Shown here in pieces: positions 27,940 through 35,431 of a DNA stretch of 64,000 bases (position 1 is the first letter of the stretch; each line of letters begins with the position of its first letter). The DNA is from an uncultured Oscillospiraceae bacterium (GTDB lineage Bacteria > Bacillota > Clostridia > Oscillospirales > Oscillospiraceae): the NCBI GenBank assembly GCA_910587255.1, contig CAJUKT010000088.1, forward strand, positions 13,100 to 77,099, in the 5' to 3' direction. Under the pieces are notes generated by a model, which was not told the DNA's origin, searched no databases, and was given only the letters and a program-made list of their open reading frames with translations. The translations under genes and the position numbers were made by a program.

Positions 27940-28029
27940 TTCGCTGGGTTTTTGGGGCCTTTCTTTGGTGGATATCGTGATAGCTTTGAGGCCCTGAACT
28001 TGGTATTGTTGTGGTCGGAACCCAGCGAA
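27940..28029. repeat. Nested inverted repeat between recombinase genes
   Basis: TTCGCTGGGTT (27940-27950) and AACCCAGCGAA (28019-28029) are perfect 11-bp inverted repeats. A second pair, GGGCCT near 27955 and AGGCCC near 27989, is nested inside. It could be a recombinase binding or attachment region, or an mRNA structure preceding the third recombinase. Confidence 0.5.
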
Positions 28030-28054
28030 TATAGTAAGATAGGAGGAACTTCAA

Positions 28055-29692
28055 ATGGCCGCCACCGCGCCCAAAGTGATCACCATCCCCGCCAACCCCG
28101 CGCTGGCCCAGCCCAGGGCCGTCAGGCGGCAGCTCCGGGTGGCCGCCTACTGCCGGGTGTCCACCGACAGCGAGGAGCAGCTCACCAGCTACGAGTCCCA
28201 GAAAAAATACTATACCGACAAAATCATGACCAACCCGGCCTGGACTATGGCTGGGATCTTCGCTGACGAGGGCATTACAGGAACCTCCGCCGCCAAACGG
28301 CCCCAGTTTTTGCGGATGATCCGCCAGTGCAGGCAGAAGAAGATCGACCTGGTACTGGTGAAGTCCATCTCCCGGTTCGCCCGGAACACCGTGGACTGCC
28401 TCAACTATGTGCGGGCCCTGCGGGAGCTGGGCATCGCCATCATCTTCGAGGAGCAGAATATCAACACCCTGGAAACCGATGGGGAGCTGCTGCTCACCCT
28501 GCTGGGGGCCGTGGCCCAGGGGGAGAGCGAGTCCATCAGCGAGAACGTGAAGTGGGGCAAACGTCAGGCCATGCGGGAGGGCAAAGCCGCCATCCAGTAC
28601 AAGCGGCTGTACGCCTTCGAGAAGGGCGAGGACGGCAAGCCCCGGATCATCCCGGAGCAGGCGGAGGTGGTGCGGCAGATCTACGACAGCTTCCTGGGCG
28701 GCCACAGCCTGCGCATGATCAAGGACGCCTTGGAAGCAAAGGCCGTCCCCACCGTCACTGGCGGCTCGGAGTGGTCTGTCGCCGTCATCCGCGGCATTTT
28801 GCAGAACGAGAAATACTGCGGCGATGTCCTCCAGCAAAAGAGCTTCGTGGCCGACTGCATCAGCCACAAGCACGTGCGCAATGTGGGCCAGCTCCCCATG
28901 TACCTGACCCAGAATCACCACGAGGGGATCGTCAGCCGGGATACCTTCCACGCAGCCAAGGCGGAGTTCGCCCGCCGCAACGCCGGACGGGCCCCCAGCC
29001 AGAAGCAGGCCCCTACCGGCCGCTCCTGCTACAGCGCCAAGTACGCCCTCACCGGGCGGCTGGTGTGCGGCGAGTGCGGCACCCTGTACCGTAGGTGCGT
29101 GTGGAGCAAGCGGGGGCGGAAGAAGGCCGTGTGGCGGTGCGCCAGCCGGATCGACTACGGATCGACCTACTGCCATGAGTCCCCCACCCTCCAAGAAGGG
29201 CCTTTGCAGGCCGCCATCCTCGCCGCCCTCAGCTCGGTCATGAGCCAGAAGGATCGGCTGGTGGTGCAGATCGAGGACGCCATGCGCATGGAGCTGGCCC
29301 CCGTCCCCGGCGAAACCATGAGTCTCGCGGACATCGACCAGCGCCTGGGAGAGCTGGAGCGGGAGTTCAAGACGCTGTTCCAGACCTCCAAGGAGGACGG
29401 CGGGTATCTGGGCCACGCCGGCGCCTTTCAGCGGATCACGGAGGAGATGGGGACGCTGAAGGAGAAAAAGGCCTTTATCCTGGCCCAGCAGGAGGGCAAT
29501 TCCGCCGCCAGCCGGCGCATCCGGGACGCAGTGGACATCCTGAACGCGGGCGATCCCCAGTTCACGGAGTGGAACGAGAGCGATATCCGCCAGCTGGTGG
29601 ACACGGTGGTGGTGCTGTCGGCGGACAGGATCCGGGTCTGCCTGCGGGGCGGGATGGAGATCGAGCAAACGATAGGAGGGAACGAAATATGA
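28055..29692 (+). CDS. Large serine recombinase 2 (third gene of the triplet)
   Basis: A 545-aa integrase with a full resolvase domain: catalytic Ser in AAYCRVSTDSEEQL, FADEGITGTSAAKRPQF and KSISRFARNTVD. The recombinase domain (VVRQIYDSFLGGHSLRMIKDAL), zinc ribbon (LVCGECGTLYRRCVW) and a C-terminal coiled coil follow. It is similar to but clearly diverged from recombinase 1. ATG 28055 follows TAGGAGG. It overlaps the phosphoesterase gene in ATGA. Together with the two preceding genes it forms a triplet like those used by some Firmicutes ICEs. Confidence 0.93.
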   Translation: MAATAPKVITIPANPALAQPRAVRRQLRVAAYCRVSTDSEEQLTSYESQKKYYTDKIMTNPAWTMAGIFADEGITGTSAAKRPQFLRMIRQCRQKKIDLVLVKSISRFARNTVDCLNYVRALRELGIAIIFEEQNINTLETDGELLLTLLGAVAQGESESISENVKWGKRQAMREGKAAIQYKRLYAFEKGEDGKPRIIPEQAEVVRQIYDSFLGGHSLRMIKDALEAKAVPTVTGGSEWSVAVIRGILQNEKYCGDVLQQKSFVADCISHKHVRNVGQLPMYLTQNHHEGIVSRDTFHAAKAEFARRNAGRAPSQKQAPTGRSCYSAKYALTGRLVCGECGTLYRRCVWSKRGRKKAVWRCASRIDYGSTYCHESPTLQEGPLQAAILAALSSVMSQKDRLVVQIEDAMRMELAPVPGETMSLADIDQRLGELEREFKTLFQTSKEDGGYLGHAGAFQRITEEMGTLKEKKAFILAQQEGNSAASRRIRDAVDILNAGDPQFTEWNESDIRQLVDTVVVLSADRIRVCLRGGMEIEQTIGGNEI

Positions 29693-30438
29693 TCTTTGCC
29701 ACAGGCGACTGCCACGGCGATTTCCAGCGGTTTGGCTCCAAACACTTCCCCCAGCAGCGGCAGATGGGCCGGGATGACTATATCATCATTCTGGGCGACT
29801 TCGGCGGGGTGTGGAACGGATCCTCGGAGGAGCAGAAGCGGCTGGACTGGCTGAATGAAAAGCCTTTTACCACCCTGTTCGTCAGCGGGAACCACGAAAA
29901 CTACTGGATGCTCCGGGAACTCCCCGTGGAGGACTGGCACGGCGGCAGGGTGCAGCGCGTCCGGCCCAATATTCTGCACCTCATGCGGGGCCAGCTCTAT
30001 GACATTGGAGACCGCACCTTCTTCTCTATGGGCGGGGCTACCTCCCACGACGTGGAGGACGGCATCCTCGATCAGAACGACCCGGATTTCCGAACACGGT
30101 ACCTCCACCTGCTCCTTGAGGGGCGGCGCAGGTTCCGAATCATCGGCAAGTCCTGGTGGCCGGAGGAGCTGCCCTCCGACGAGGAGTACGCCGCCGCGCT
30201 GGACGCCTTGGAACGGGCGGGCTGGAAGGCGGACTACGTGCTGACCCACTGCGCCCCCACCAGCATCGCCCGGCAGATGAACCGGCACTACCAGCCCGAC
30301 GCGCTCACGGATTTTTTGGAGACCGTGGAACAACGGCTGGAGTTCGGCTGCTGGCTGTTTGGGCACTACCACGCCAACCGGGCAATCGACAAGAAGCACA
30401 TTCTGCTGTATGAGGATATCGTACAGCTAACCGAATAG
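29689..30438 (+). CDS. Calcineurin-like metallophosphoesterase
   Basis: A 249-aa two-metal phosphoesterase with all signature blocks: GDCHGD near the N-terminus, LGDFGGVW, SGNHENYWML, the late His in LTHCAPTS and GHYHANR. Substrates cannot be predicted (phosphoprotein, nucleotide or nucleic acid). Its ATG overlaps the recombinase stop (ATGA), which ties its expression to the integration module. It ends 10 nt before a strong terminator and is probably the last gene of the element. Confidence 0.88.
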   Translation: MIFATGDCHGDFQRFGSKHFPQQRQMGRDDYIIILGDFGGVWNGSSEEQKRLDWLNEKPFTTLFVSGNHENYWMLRELPVEDWHGGRVQRVRPNILHLMRGQLYDIGDRTFFSMGGATSHDVEDGILDQNDPDFRTRYLHLLLEGRRRFRIIGKSWWPEELPSDEEYAAALDALERAGWKADYVLTHCAPTSIARQMNRHYQPDALTDFLETVEQRLEFGCWLFGHYHANRAIDKKHILLYEDIVQLTE

Positions 30439-30447
30439 GCCGGCAGG

Positions 30448-30480
30448 GAAAAACGCGGGAAGGTGTTCCCGCGTTTTTCT
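30448..30480 (+). terminator. Terminator at the end of the recombinase operon
   Basis: AAAAACGCGGGAA and TTCCCGCGTTTTT form a 13-bp stem with a GGTG loop; it can act on both strands. It may mark the right boundary of the element. Confidence 0.92.
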
Positions 30481-30631
30481 TTGCCGGTCTCAAAAACAGG
30501 CGCGCAGCGCCAGAAAGATTAACTATTAAATGTCAACCCCAAAATGAAGGATGGTGGAAAAAGTTAGACGGTTCAAAAAGGGTATAGCAAAGCAGAGGTC
30601 CAGAGGGACCCCGGATAGCTATCGAGGGGAA

Positions 30632-31807
30632 TTAAATTGCTGGGGAGTAAGATTGCCCGGATTTTTGCAGAGCGAAGATAAGCCGCACCAGTTTCTTGGC
30701 GGCGTGGGATAAGGCGACGTTGTAATGCTTACCCTCAGCCCGTTTTTTGGCAAGGTAGGCAGCAAAGGCAGGATCCCAGAGGCAAACGTACTTGGCAGCA
30801 TTGTAGAGGGCGTAGCGCAGATACCTGGAACCGCGTTTCTCCATGTGCGGATAGCAATTTTTAAGCTGTCCGGACTGGTAGGTGGAGGGAGACATCCCCG
30901 CGTAGGCCAGTAGCTTGTCGGGGGAATCGAACCGGGAGAAGTTACCAACCTCGGCCAGGATCATGGCGCCCATGCGACATCCAATCCCCGGAATGGTGGT
31001 AATGGGAGAATGCAGCTCATCCATAATGGCCTGGATTGCGGTTTCAATTTCTTCAATCTCTGCATTCAGCTCCCGGATGAGCCGGATGGTATGTTGCAAT
31101 TCCAGGGACTTGGCGGGCATTCTGGAGGCAATGGAAGATTTGGCGGCTTCCCGGAGCTCCACCGCCATAGCCCTCCCGTAATGGCCTCTGGAAGCGTCCA
31201 TCAGCAGGGCTTTCAGCCTGGTCAGATGTGCGGTAGCGATTTGCTTGGCCCCCGGAAATTCAGACAGCAGCTCATAGACCGATGCCATGTGAAGCGTTGG
31301 CACCAGCGTCTCCAATTCAGGGAACAGGATGCACACCAGCCTGGAAACGGATTGCTTCAGCTTTGCCCGTTCTTTTACCTTATCAAAGCGGTATCTGGTG
31401 AGTGACTTTAACTCCTCGTTGTGGTATGCTGTATCCGTGTAGGGCTTGAGGCCCACATCGGACAAAAGCATAGCCGCAATCGTTCGTGCGTCAACCCGGT
31501 CGGTCTTCGTCTTCCTGAGACTGAGACTTTTCCGATAAAGGTTGGTGCGCAGAGGGTTCAAGACATAGGTGGCCAGACCGTTGTCAAGAAGAAACCCGAG
31601 GATGTTGTAGCTGTAATGCCCGGTCGCCTCAAGCCCTACTTTTATGCTGTCCTGGGGTGCGGAACAGGCCCGGAGCTTGTCCAACAGGGTGTTGAAGCCA
31701 TCCAGGTTGTTGGGAATGGTGAACGCATCCGCCAGAACCACGCCTTCTGAATTGAGGATAAAGCAGTCGTGCTTATCCTTGGCCACGTCAATTCCAACAC
31801 AAATCAT
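30632..31807 (-). CDS. IS110-family transposase
   Basis: A 391-aa DEDD transposase. The N-terminal RuvC-like domain has Asp in VGIDVAKDKH, Glu in GLEATGHYS and the KTDRVDARTIA block. The C-terminal Transposase_20 domain has TTIPGIGCRMGAMILAEVG, AYAGMSPSTYQSG and the serine-containing region. These enzymes use a bridge RNA made from the noncoding end upstream of the gene in the IS110 subgroup. The reading frame is intact and has a GGAGG ribosome site. It lies between the recombinase element and the duplicated phosphatase cassettes. Confidence 0.93.
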   Translation of the reverse strand: MICVGIDVAKDKHDCFILNSEGVVLADAFTIPNNLDGFNTLLDKLRACSAPQDSIKVGLEATGHYSYNILGFLLDNGLATYVLNPLRTNLYRKSLSLRKTKTDRVDARTIAAMLLSDVGLKPYTDTAYHNEELKSLTRYRFDKVKERAKLKQSVSRLVCILFPELETLVPTLHMASVYELLSEFPGAKQIATAHLTRLKALLMDASRGHYGRAMAVELREAAKSSIASRMPAKSLELQHTIRLIRELNAEIEEIETAIQAIMDELHSPITTIPGIGCRMGAMILAEVGNFSRFDSPDKLLAYAGMSPSTYQSGQLKNCYPHMEKRGSRYLRYALYNAAKYVCLWDPAFAAYLAKKRAEGKHYNVALSHAAKKLVRLIFALQKSGQSYSPAI

Positions 31808-32010
31808 AGGAAAACCTCCAACGGTAAAATTGTGATGCTGCGTCCACAGAACACTTTGCTTTTGTAGCCTTGTTCCACATAAACCGTCTGGCGGTATTTA
31901 ACTGATTAACAAAACTGCAAAGGGCTGTGGTTGGAACCTTTCTGGAACCATCTTGTGGTAGGAGAAACCAACCAATCCACAGCATCCCTTACAGTGTAGC
32001 ACAGCCCTTG
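31808..32010 (-). ncRNA. Probable IS110 noncoding end (candidate bridge RNA region)
   Basis: About 200 nt upstream of the transposase with no gene. It contains inverted AAGGGCTGTG (31919-31928) and CACAGCCCTT (~31999-32008) segments and other short stems. Position relative to the transposase fits the IS110-type bridge RNA location. Element ends and the guide loops were not resolved, so this is a positional call. Confidence 0.4.
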
Positions 32011-32056
32011 GAGAGGGGCTTTAATAACTACTACTCTATAATACAAGGAGAATCCT

Positions 32057-32920
32057 ATGAACGTCAGGAAGCCCACCGACTACAGCTCCCTGTTCGCGGC
32101 GCTGAATGCGCTGATGGCGGCGGAGCTGCCCCAGATGGAGCTGTACCGCGAGATTGGCCGCCTGGTCTGTGGCAGGTCGGAGAAGGGCGCGGCGGTGGCG
32201 GCTGCGGAATATCTGCACAGCGCCTATCCCGGCAGTTCCGGCTTCTCTCCCCGGAACCTGCGGCGGATGCGGGACTTTTACCGTGTCTACGCCACGGCCC
32301 CGGAGGTGCTGCACGAGGCCATGTCCATCGGCTGGACACAGAACGCGGTCATCCTGGAGGCGGAGCTGACGCTCCAGGACAAGCTGTGGTATATTCGGGC
32401 GGTACGCAGGTTCGGGTGGAGCAAAGTAACGCTGGCGGAGAAGATCGCGTCCGCCGCCCATCTGGAGATAGCTCTCGACTTGGAAGCGGAAGTATGCTAT
32501 ACTGGGGAAAACAGTACCACGGAGTGTGTAAACGATGACGAGGATCCTCTTTGTGTGCCACGGCAATATCTGCCGGAGTCCCATGGCCGAATTCGTGATG
32601 AAGGACTTGGTGCGGCAGGCCGGACTGGAGTCCCAATTCCACATCGAGTCCGCCGCCACCAGTACGGAGGAGATCGGCAACCCGGTCTATCCCCCGGCCC
32701 GGCGCAAGCTGGCCGAACACGGCATCAGCTGCGAGGGCAAGAGGGCGCGGCAGCTCACCAATGCGAATTACGATCAGTTCGACCTGCTGATCGGGATGGA
32801 TCGGGCCAACCTGCGGAATATGCACCGCATCTGCGGAGGCGATTTCGCTGGGAAGCTGCATCTACTGATGGACTATACCGACCATCCCGGCGATGTGGCC
32901 GATCCGTGGTACACCGATGA
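32057..32920 (+). CDS. DUF1016 (YhcG-like) N-terminal domain protein, copy 1
   Basis: The first ~150 residues match the DUF1016 N-terminal winged-helix region (LMAAELPQMELYREIGRLV, GFSPRNLRRMRDFYRVY, LGWSKVTLAEKI-like). The PDDEXK nuclease domain usual downstream is absent. The frame then runs on, out of phase, through most of the phosphatase gene; by eye that part differs more between the two cassette copies than the phosphatase frame does, so it is probably not selected protein. ATG 32057 follows AAGGAGAAT. Perhaps only a truncated DNA-binding remnant is functional. Confidence 0.6.
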   Translation: MNVRKPTDYSSLFAALNALMAAELPQMELYREIGRLVCGRSEKGAAVAAAEYLHSAYPGSSGFSPRNLRRMRDFYRVYATAPEVLHEAMSIGWTQNAVILEAELTLQDKLWYIRAVRRFGWSKVTLAEKIASAAHLEIALDLEAEVCYTGENSTTECVNDDEDPLCVPRQYLPESHGRIRDEGLGAAGRTGVPIPHRVRRHQYGGDRQPGLSPGPAQAGRTRHQLRGQEGAAAHQCELRSVRPADRDGSGQPAEYAPHLRRRFRWEAASTDGLYRPSRRCGRSVVHR

Positions 32921-32999
32921 CTTCGAAACCACCTGGCGGGATGTGCTGGAGGGTTGTCAAGGGTTGCTGGAGCAACTGCACTCCAGGGAGGGTAAATGA
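32535..32999 (+). CDS. Low-molecular-weight protein tyrosine phosphatase, copy 1
   Basis: A 154-aa cytoplasmic phosphatase with the P-loop VCHGNICRSPMAEFV near the N-terminus (CX5R) and the general-acid loop in VADPWYTDDFETTW. Length is normal. In Firmicutes such enzymes often act on tyrosine phosphates in capsule control or on small arginine or tyrosine phosphates. It overlaps the next gene in ATGA, forming a three-gene operon with a 74-aa protein and an SGNH hydrolase. A second diverged copy lies 4.7 kb downstream. Confidence 0.9.
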   Translation: MTRILFVCHGNICRSPMAEFVMKDLVRQAGLESQFHIESAATSTEEIGNPVYPPARRKLAEHGISCEGKRARQLTNANYDQFDLLIGMDRANLRNMHRICGGDFAGKLHLLMDYTDHPGDVADPWYTDDFETTWRDVLEGCQGLLEQLHSREGK

Positions 33000-33220
33000 T
33001 GTTCGGCAGAAGGAAGCAGCCGGACATCAGTCCCTATGACAAGACTGGAAAGGTCCCGGTCATCCGATCCAGCATCTGCACTGGCGAACAGGTGGCGGGG
33101 TTCAAGGACATCGTCAGCGGGAAGTTTGAGGAGCTAATGCTGATCCGCGATGAAAGAGATCTTGCCGAGTTCCTCAGCCGGTATCAGGTTGAAGAAAGTG
33201 AGATCAAACGGGAGTGGTGA
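32996..33220 (+). CDS. 74-aa conserved cassette protein, copy 1
   Basis: MMFGRRKQPDISPYDKTGKV followed by VIRSSICTGEQVAGFKD and ELMLIRDERDLAEFLSRYQV. No family is recognised. The same protein occurs in cassette copy 2 with most residues conserved, so it is a real gene. It overlaps the phosphatase stop (ATGA) and ends 5 nt before the SGNH gene, so the three are co-translated. It may be a small adaptor or regulator. Confidence 0.75.
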   Translation: MMFGRRKQPDISPYDKTGKVPVIRSSICTGEQVAGFKDIVSGKFEELMLIRDERDLAEFLSRYQVEESEIKREW

Positions 33221-33225
33221 GTGCC

Positions 33226-33834
33226 ATGTGCCGCCGTCTACTGTGCTACGGCGATTCCAATACCTATGGTTATGATCCCCGCTCCTATCTGGGCGGGCGG
33301 TACCCGGAGTCCGTCCGCTGGACAGCCCTGCTGAGGGGATACGGGTGGGACGTTATCAACAGGGGAGAAAATGGCCGCTGTATCCCACGCGGTGATGGTG
33401 AAATCAAGGCCGCGGTTCAGTCTCTGTGCTGTGTAGAGTCGGACATCCTGACCGTCATGCTGGGGAGCAACGATCTGCTTCAACCATCCAGCCCGTCCGC
33501 CAGAAAATGTGCGGAGCGCATGGAGCGGTTCTTGGCTGCACTGCTTCACGCGGACGGCTGGGAAAAGTCCCGTGAAATTCTCCTGACTGCCCCGCCGCCT
33601 ATGGCGCTGGGCGATTGGGTGCAGAACGAGAAAACCACAGCCGTCTCCCGCCGTCTGGCAGAATGCTATGAGGACACCGCGCGGCTGCTGAATATCGGTT
33701 TTGCCGATGCGGGTAGTTGGGGCATCGATCTCGCATATGACGGTGTGCATTTTTCCCAGATGGGCCATCTGGCCTTTGCAAAGGGGATCAACAAAGCTCT
33801 ATCGGCACTTGTCTCGAAGGACTGCGGTGATTAG
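33226..33834 (+). CDS. SGNH/GDSL hydrolase, copy 1
   Basis: A 202-aa esterase-type hydrolase without signal peptide. SGNH blocks are visible: nucleophile Ser in CYGDSNTYGYDP, Gly in NRGENGR, Asn in MLGSNDLLQP, and the Asp-His pair in YDGVHFSQMGHLAFAKG. Likely substrates are acyl or acetyl esters. ATG 33226 is chosen because GGGAGTGGTGA precedes it and it starts MCRRLLCYGDSN; GTG 33214 is an in-frame alternative. It is the third gene of the duplicated cassette. Confidence 0.88.
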   Translation: MCRRLLCYGDSNTYGYDPRSYLGGRYPESVRWTALLRGYGWDVINRGENGRCIPRGDGEIKAAVQSLCCVESDILTVMLGSNDLLQPSSPSARKCAERMERFLAALLHADGWEKSREILLTAPPPMALGDWVQNEKTTAVSRRLAECYEDTARLLNIGFADAGSWGIDLAYDGVHFSQMGHLAFAKGINKALSALVSKDCGD

Positions 33835-33880
33835 AATTTGGTGAGTTGCGCTGCGGAATTGGCCATGCGGATGATCGGAT

Positions 33881-33921
33881 GCTTATTGCGCCGGGGGTTC
33901 TAAAGTGTTCGCCCCTGCCAA
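33881..33921 (+). repeat. 41-bp perfect direct repeat, copy 1
   Basis: The block from GCTTATTGCG to CCCCTGCCAA recurs without mismatch at 38600-38640. It follows each SGNH gene and holds a GGGG/CCCC stem. Perfect identity is notable because the adjoining genes have diverged. Confidence 0.75.
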
Positions 33922-33929
33922 ACCCATAT

Positions 33930-33967
33930 AATCCGAACCTTTTTCCGATAGGGGATGGGTTCGGATT
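33930..33967 (+). terminator. Terminator-like hairpin after cassette copy 1
   Basis: AATCCGAACC pairs with GGTTCGGATT, followed by ATTAGTTTTCTTT. The 33835-34210 interval has no convincing gene; it holds the 41-bp repeat, this hairpin and a second GC-rich terminator. Confidence 0.65.
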
Positions 33968-34080
33968 ATTAGTTTTCTTTGACCGATACGAAAGCACCTA
34001 CTTCCGAAACGGGGTGGAGCGAAAGCCCACCTCAAAGCCGAGGGGCCCACGGAAGAAGAAGCAGACCCCATAAATGAAAA

Positions 34081-34125
34081 AAGGGCGGGCGCAGCCGTTT
34101 CTACGGTGCGCCCGCCCTTTTTCAT
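34081..34125 (+). terminator. GC-rich terminator, left direct repeat of the DUF3800 cassette
   Basis: GGGCGGGCGCA and TGCGCCCGCCC form a long stem followed by T5. A near copy (GCAGCCGTTTTCACGG core) occurs at about 35157-35198, so the DUF3800 gene and its RNA lie between direct repeats. Confidence 0.75.
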
Positions 34126-34210
34126 TTATATGTTACACAGGTATTGAAAAAATCTATTGTTTCATATATACTACTTCTATATAGATTTTTATTTGGGTTG
34201 GTGACTGACT

Positions 34211-35014
34211 ATGAATGAACCCACTTTGCGAATGTATGTAGATGAAAATGGAAACTACAATTTGCGAGAGGATTTATCAAATGATAGTAACCGCTATTTA
34301 TGCTTGACTGGAGTAGTCATGCGTACCAAAGCGCACGATTTGCTTACTCAACAGTTGGACGATTTGAAGACAAAATATTTTGGGTCAAAGGACGTAATTC
34401 TTCACCGCCGGGAGATTATTTCGGCAAAACCACCGTTTGAAGCCCTAAAAGATAATAACACCCGTTCAAGTTACAATACAGATATACTCCGCATCATATC
34501 TGAATTGCGGTATGGCGTAATATCCATAGTAATAGACAAAAAGACTCTCGTTGATAAATATACATTACTGCGGGCACAAGATCCTTATGCGTTAGCATTG
34601 GAGTATCTTATGCAACGTTATCAATACTGGATGCAAGATTATAGTCAACGGCATGGGACAATAATGGGTGACATCGTTGCTGAATCCAGAGGCGGTAGAG
34701 AAGATCGGATAACAAAAGATACGTATAGGCTTATTTATGACGGAAAAGGCTATAATAGACTGAATGATGCTGCTCAATATTATTCCTCTAAAGAAATCAA
34801 ATTGCGAAAAAAGAAAGCAAATATAGCTGGGCTACAATTTGTTGACTTGATTTCTCACCCGGCTCGTCGTTATATCCTATCGCAAAACCATTTAGCACAT
34901 AACCTAAAGCCCACTTCATTTGAGCAGACGGTTGTAGACATTCTTGTGAAGGAAAAATTCCGGCGACATAACGGGATCATTGATGGATATGGAGCGGTCT
35001 TTTTCCCAAAGTGA
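34211..35014 (+). CDS. DUF3800 domain protein
   Basis: A 267-aa protein of the DUF3800 family, an RNase H-like fold of unknown activity. Conserved acidic positions are visible: YVDENGNY at the N-terminus, ILHRREI, and the C-terminal GLQFVDLISHPARRYI. The gene is clearly AT-richer than all its neighbours and uses different codons, pointing to horizontal acquisition. It has no operon partner. A predicted small RNA converges on its 3' end. DUF3800 genes are known to be associated with several structured RNA motifs, so an RNA-linked function, perhaps defence, is plausible but unproven. Confidence 0.85.
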   Translation: MNEPTLRMYVDENGNYNLREDLSNDSNRYLCLTGVVMRTKAHDLLTQQLDDLKTKYFGSKDVILHRREIISAKPPFEALKDNNTRSSYNTDILRIISELRYGVISIVIDKKTLVDKYTLLRAQDPYALALEYLMQRYQYWMQDYSQRHGTIMGDIVAESRGGREDRITKDTYRLIYDGKGYNRLNDAAQYYSSKEIKLRKKKANIAGLQFVDLISHPARRYILSQNHLAHNLKPTSFEQTVVDILVKEKFRRHNGIIDGYGAVFFPK

Positions 35015-35027
35015 TAATAGCGATCAC

Positions 35028-35097
35028 AAAAGAAAAAGCGGCTCGCAAAGCGAGCCGCTCCGAGTGCAAGCACTCCACCTCCAAGTAACCTTGGATT
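35028..35097 (-). ncRNA. Three-hairpin small RNA convergent to the DUF3800 gene
   Basis: Read on the reverse strand, a ~68-nt RNA starts near 35097 and consists almost wholly of three hairpins: TCCAAG/CTTGGA with a GTTA loop, GAGTG/CACTC with a CTTG loop, and a 9-bp AGCGGCTCG/CGAGCCGCT stem followed by TTTTTCTTTT, a terminator. It ends 14 nt beyond the DUF3800 stop codon. It has its own promoter. The compact layout argues for a genuine small RNA rather than a simple bidirectional terminator. Confidence 0.7.
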
Positions 35098-35103
35098 AAT
35101 TAT

Positions 35104-35132
35104 AGTATACTCTATTTTTACAAGTTTGTAAA
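35104..35132 (-). promoter_or_regulatory. Promoter of the small RNA
   Basis: On the reverse strand TTTACA (35132-35127) and TATACT (35109-35104) are 17 nt apart, in AT-rich DNA. The predicted start is at about 35097, right at the first hairpin. Confidence 0.7.
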
Positions 35133-35156
35133 GAGAAAAAATTGTCAAAGAAGCAA

Positions 35157-35198
35157 AGGGGCAGACGCAGCCGTTTTCACGGTGCGCCCGCCCTTTTC
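35157..35198 (-). terminator. GC-rich terminator, right direct repeat of the DUF3800 cassette
   Basis: Near copy of the 34081 hairpin. It lies just downstream of the small reverse-strand gene and can terminate it. The two copies bracket the DUF3800 gene and small RNA. Confidence 0.6.
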
Positions 35199-35202
35199 GT
35201 GC

Positions 35203-35382
35203 TTATTTCGTTTTTGCCTCCCGCTTCTCCGCTTCCCGCCGTTCCTTCCATTCGGCAAACTCCCGCTGGCCCTCCTCGCTTTCGTAGAAAGCGAGAATAT
35301 CAGGCATGATACAGCGGGCGACAGCCTCAATCTGATACTGGGGAATGTCGGTGCGATTAATTAGCTTCTTCCGTCTGCTCAA
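35203..35382 (-). CDS. Small mobile-element protein with TTG start
   Basis: A 59-aa protein on the reverse strand starting at TTG 35382 with GGAGG seven nt upstream. It reads LSRRKKLINRTDIPQYQ, then IEAVARCIMPDILAFYESEE, then a charged Glu/Lys/Arg-rich helix ending EAKREAKTK-like. The composition is coherent and soluble. It lies downstream of the MobV relaxase on the same strand, so it is probably part of that element. Function unknown. Confidence 0.55.
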   Translation of the reverse strand: MSRRKKLINRTDIPQYQIEAVARCIMPDILAFYESEEGQREFAEWKERREAEKREAKTK

Positions 35383-35431
35383 GTGTTGCCTCCATTTCTT
35401 CCATATTCAATTTTCAAGGTGCAAGTGCTGT

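Larger units (their letters stand above)
32149..33921 (+). repeat. Diverged cassette duplication, copy 1
   Basis: Bases from GAGATTGGCCGCCTGGTCTG (32149) to a 41-bp block ending CCCCTGCCAA (33921) match 36889-38640 in the same order and orientation. The protein copies are about 80-95% identical by eye. Copy 1 is complete at its 5' end; copy 2 is truncated. Confidence 0.85.

Noticed and set aside
27893..29668. 591-aa reverse-strand frame over recombinase 2
   Set aside because: His/Gly/Leu-rich shadow of a confident serine recombinase; no independent support.
33846..34073. 75-aa forward frame ending RKKKQTP
   Set aside because: It crosses the 41-bp repeat and a terminator hairpin and lacks a start signal; at most the C-terminal scrap of a lost gene.
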